DNA of 64,000 nt from Portunus trituberculatus (lineage: Eukaryota > Arthropoda > Malacostraca > Decapoda > Portunidae). Position numbers and translations under genes: made by a program. Location of the stretch: the NCBI RefSeq assembly GCF_017591435.1, contig NC_059304.1:31568703-31632702 (forward strand). Direction: 5' to 3'. A model generated the notes under the pieces. That model saw only the letters and a list, made by a program, of their open reading frames with translations, was not told the origin of the DNA and searched no databases. Of this stretch, positions 61,789 through 64,000 are shown piece after piece. Every line of letters begins with the position of its first letter. Position 1 is the first letter of the stretch.

Positions 61789-62982
61789 ATGGAGGAAGAT
61801 TCTAGTGATGTTCCTGTGTGTCCGGGGCTGTCTGTTCCCGTCCTGGAGGGTGTTTTGGCCAGCCATATGGACGCCCCTGCCGGTCCTTCTGCAGTGTTTA
61901 CGTCTCCTTCGCCACAAGCCACGAGGCGGATTTGCTCTAGGCCTGACTGTACCAGGGTCTTGGGTAGTGTCCTCCACGATCCTCGTTCGGTCTGTATCAA
62001 GTGCAGGGAGTTCTGCAGCCTAGGTAAGAGGTGTGATGAGTGTTCTGGCCGGAGCAAGGATAAGATTCTTACCGCCTACAAGTATCAATGCGGGTTGAGG
62101 CACAAGCGGGAGGCTAAAGCTAATTTAAAGGGTAATAAATCTAAGGGCTCTCTTACCCGGTCTGGTATCAGCAGTGACACGAGCCATATGTCTGGGGATT
62201 CTAGCTCTCAGGTCTCCTCTGCTGTTTCTGTTGGAGGTGTTGCCCTTCAGGCAGGCAGTGTAATTTCTCAGGTTGAGCTCACTGCTGATGATTCAGCTTC
62301 TCAGCAGGGGTCTAAGCCTCCAGGCTCTATAGATCTTTCCCTGTTTTTGGAATCCTGGCAGGAGCAACTCCTTGCTTCTGTTGACAGCCTGGTGTCTTCA
62401 CGGTTGGGAGAGTTACATAACACTGTGTCTTCCCTGGCTACTGACCCACCTCTTTCAGCTCTCCCCTCGTCCTCGGACAGAGACCTGATGAAGTTCAGTG
62501 TCCTGGCCCCCCAGAGTCCTGACGCAAAAAGGTGTGTGCAGTCACATCAAGTCAGGGGGCCAAGGGTCTTGGGGCTTGAGGTGGCTTCCAAGTGTTCTCA
62601 TCCTCCTGAGGATGACGCTAGAAGGATGAAGAAGTCCCGTCCCACCTCAGTGGTGACCGGTGCCCTGGCTCTTCCCAGGCCCGGTCGGTGGGGGGGAACA
62701 GGGAGAGGGTGGACCAGTGCACTGCTCCTGGCCCCTCCCCCAAGGCCCAGGGTGAGGGCCCAGGCAAGGGTGATGCTCTGCCCCTTTGCCTACCAGGTGG
62801 CTTGCCCACGCCCTTTCCATGGGCTGCCACCTATGTTCTTTCGGCCGCTAGGGGCTCAGAGTCAGCCGACCCCCCTACATCCTACCAAACCCACTGTCTT
62901 ATGCCAGAGAGACGCCAGGACCTCCCCTCCCCTCGAAGTGTGCGCTTCCCCTCTGAGGCTGGCGTCTCCGCTCCTGGAGTGA
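61789..62982 (+). CDS. Cys-rich gag-like protein, possibly DIRS-type ORF1
   Basis: A 397-codon frame. Residues 47-84 hold a compact Cys/His region: ICSRPDCTRVLGSVLHD, then VCIKCREFCSLGKRCDEC (pattern C-x4-C, H, C-x2-C, C, C-x2-C). A basic stretch (LRHKREAKANLKGNKSKG) and a long Ser-rich linker follow, then a helix (LSLFLESWQEQLLASVDSLV). A similar Cys-rich block followed by basic and Ser-rich sequence is known to me from ORF1 of DIRS-type retrotransposons of aquatic animals. From about 62690, after a run of seven G, the +2 frame (62688-63266; APGPSPKAQGEG, SSWIALIDRYSRA) looks more protein-like, so the true gene probably shifts there. No RT or recombinase follows in the window. Confidence 0.5.
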   Translation: MEEDSSDVPVCPGLSVPVLEGVLASHMDAPAGPSAVFTSPSPQATRRICSRPDCTRVLGSVLHDPRSVCIKCREFCSLGKRCDECSGRSKDKILTAYKYQCGLRHKREAKANLKGNKSKGSLTRSGISSDTSHMSGDSSSQVSSAVSVGGVALQAGSVISQVELTADDSASQQGSKPPGSIDLSLFLESWQEQLLASVDSLVSSRLGELHNTVSSLATDPPLSALPSSSDRDLMKFSVLAPQSPDAKRCVQSHQVRGPRVLGLEVASKCSHPPEDDARRMKKSRPTSVVTGALALPRPGRWGGTGRGWTSALLLAPPPRPRVRAQARVMLCPFAYQVACPRPFHGLPPMFFRPLGAQSQPTPLHPTKPTVLCQRDARTSPPLEVCASPLRLASPLLE

Positions 62983-63111
62983 CCTTCTCCTCATGGATAG
63001 CACTGATAGACAGGTACTCCAGGGCAGCACGCTGGAGGACTCACTCGGTCTTTGCCGACCATTATCTCCGCGATATACAAGATAAAACAAGAATAATATA
63101 TACATATATGG
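62983..63111. other. Unassigned spacer
   Basis: Join between the gag-like ORF and the 3' UTR side of the minus-strand exon. No tail, TIR or gene recognised. Confidence 0.4.
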
Positions 63112-63117
63112 TTTATT
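63112..63117 (-). terminator. Polyadenylation signal AATAAA
   Basis: Minus-strand AATAAA (plus TTTATT), about 78 bases after the stop codon of the minus-strand exon; position and spacing fit a host mRNA 3' end. Confidence 0.55.
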
Positions 63118-63194
63118 CGACAAAGTCTGAAAAATGTCTAAGAATATCCAGTGATTTCGAGGATCCATACTCTTCTATTTCATTATGGTGTTGC

Positions 63195-63860
63195 TCAGGT
63201 TATTTTATCTGTCTGAACAAAATGTGGATGATTTTCATTTTCCGACTGAACTACAAATCCTTGTGAAGCTGGTGTTACAATAGATTCTTGGTTTGACTGA
63301 TTTCCTGTTTCAGCAAATATTGATGGCGATGTCGAGATTGATCTTGATGCTCCATGGTCATAGTCATAATAAGGGGTAGAGGAGTCACTGTAGAAAGAGT
63401 GGAGGGGAGTAAAGGCACAAGAATCAGAGGCAATGGGGTTATGATGGGATGAAGAGGCACTGGTATGAAAAGGGTGCGGTGCAGGTAAACCAAATAGATG
63501 AGAGCGATCACCACTGTCGTATTTCCCCATAGCTGCTTCGAATAAGATGTTGTTAATTAAGTGTTTTACAACTGCATGGGCTTTTGGATCAAGCTTCCGA
63601 ATTTCACATGCAACATGTTCACCATAAATGGAACAGTCATCCCTTTTCACACTATCTTTCAAAATCTGGTATGCTTCTTCAGCTTGTTCATCATCAAAAG
63701 TTTTCCTTTTTCAGCTCTGTCCTCTTCTTTTGTTGCTTGCCTCTTTGCCATCGTCATTACTGTCGCCTTTCTCAGCTTCCTGTGAAGTGTCAGGAATTTC
63801 TGCAGTCAGAGTTGATGACGTTCCCAGTGTTTCAATAGGACCATCCCTTCCAGGTTCATC
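63195..63860 (-). CDS. Terminal exon of a MADF/BESS-like protein gene (one in-frame stop)
   Basis: Exon with an acceptor at its 5' side and AATAAA after its stop. The reading begins DEPGRDGPIETLGTSSTL and passes through an acidic/Lys region (KGDSNDDGKEASNKRRGQS). It meets a single TGA at 63709-63711, then goes on in the same frame: KRKTFDDEQAEEAYQILKDS, CSIYGEHVACEIRKLDPKA, HAVVKHLINNILFEAAMGKY and a Ser/His/Tyr-rich tail ending HFVQTDKIT. The YGEHVACEIRKL to INNILFEA region is typical of the part that follows the MADF domain in many arthropod nuclear proteins with BESS-type ends. The MADF domain itself would lie upstream, outside the window. The TGA may be a pseudogene lesion, a sequencing error, or a hidden splice. 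Confidence 0.55.
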
Positions 63861-63880
63861 CTGAAAAAAAAATATAACTA
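63861..63880 (-). other. 3' splice site (acceptor)
   Basis: Minus strand reads TAGTTATATTTTTTTTTTCAG then GATGAACCTGG: a good pyrimidine tract and CAG at the exact 5' side of the open exon. Confidence 0.6.
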
Positions 63881-64000
63881 TTAGCAATATATTGGATGAT
63901 TTATTTACAAAAATCACTATTTTTCCAGATGCCTCAGAGAACAGGAATGGATGGAGTTATCAAGAGCGTTTGAAGCCATGTGGAATTTTCCACATTCCAT
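63881..64000. other. Probable intron of the minus-strand gene
   Basis: AT-rich sequence upstream of the acceptor, without a frame that I can join to the exon. The window ends here. Confidence 0.4.

Noticed and set aside
61634..62023. 129-codon hydrophobic frame with apparent membrane segments
   Set aside because: Overlaps the Cys-rich ORF in another frame; hydrophobicity comes from a CTT/TTC-rich stretch.
1..64000. tRNA, rRNA or snRNA genes
   Set aside because: No A/B box pairs with a cloverleaf, nor any rRNA core sequence, were recognised by eye; a covariance-model search would be decisive.

Overview
This is a window of eukaryotic, almost certainly animal, nuclear DNA made nearly entirely of transposable elements. 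The protein types (CR1-type and I/Nimb-type LINEs, hAT, pogo and THAP DNA transposons, a CXC-domain repeat family) and the AC-rich and AT-rich background suggest an arthropod, most likely a decapod crustacean; that assignment is inference. There is no bacterial or phage-type gene organisation. The only stretch that looks like a host gene is a terminal exon at the right edge (63195-63860, minus).

Layout. 1-853 is a decayed LINE reverse transcriptase (RT) tail. 854-7452 is a higher-order satellite of about 94-bp monomers, split by a LINE fragment (3426-4927) and closed by a hAT MITE (7461-7793). 7794-21530 holds two minus-strand I/Nimb-like LINEs (N1, N2) around two plus-strand LINEs of a PHD/SGNH family (P1, P2). 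21557-41564 is a nest: three minus-strand CR1-like LINEs with full 5' ends (C1, C2, C3) interleaved with P3 and P4. C1 carries a THAP-type DNA transposon that itself carries a hAT MITE, and P4 is cut by C2, a hAT element and C3. 41711-43666 is a 1.96-kb palindrome over a CXC-domain gene fragment. 43749-46330 is a LINE ORF1 split by a 1.75-kb TIR element with an exact 8-bp target duplication. 46831-47654 is a pogo/Tigger-type transposase 3' end. 48102-61536 is a head-to-tail series of LINEs ending in (AC)n (D1, D2, inverted D3, E1, E2), with a TTAA-flanked TIR element inside E2. 61789-62982 is a Cys-rich gag-like ORF, perhaps DIRS-type.

How the parts work together. Families P, C, N and D/E each supply the usual LINE parts: an ORF1 protein that packages RNA (PHD plus SGNH in P; Zn plus coiled coil plus SGNH in C; zinc knuckles in N; coiled coil plus an RRM-like part in D) and an ORF2 with APE-type endonuclease and RT (plus RNase H in N). 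No copy is intact: every ORF2 has frameshifts or stops. The hAT, THAP, TTAA and 8-bp-TSD elements look like deletion derivatives, probably mobilised in trans.

The most notable signals are: (1) LINE families whose copies start exactly where another copy's microsatellite tail ends, (ATCAAG)n for P and (AC)n for D/E, suggesting targeting of such tails; (2) a splice-acceptor-like pyrimidine tract plus YAG in all four P-family 3' UTRs; (3) a THAP element with a 20-bp TIR and a 4-bp AATT duplication, confirmed by two empty sites in the window; (4) large inverted repeats at 41711-43666 and 50013-55722. All family names are local labels, and clade assignments come from motifs only.
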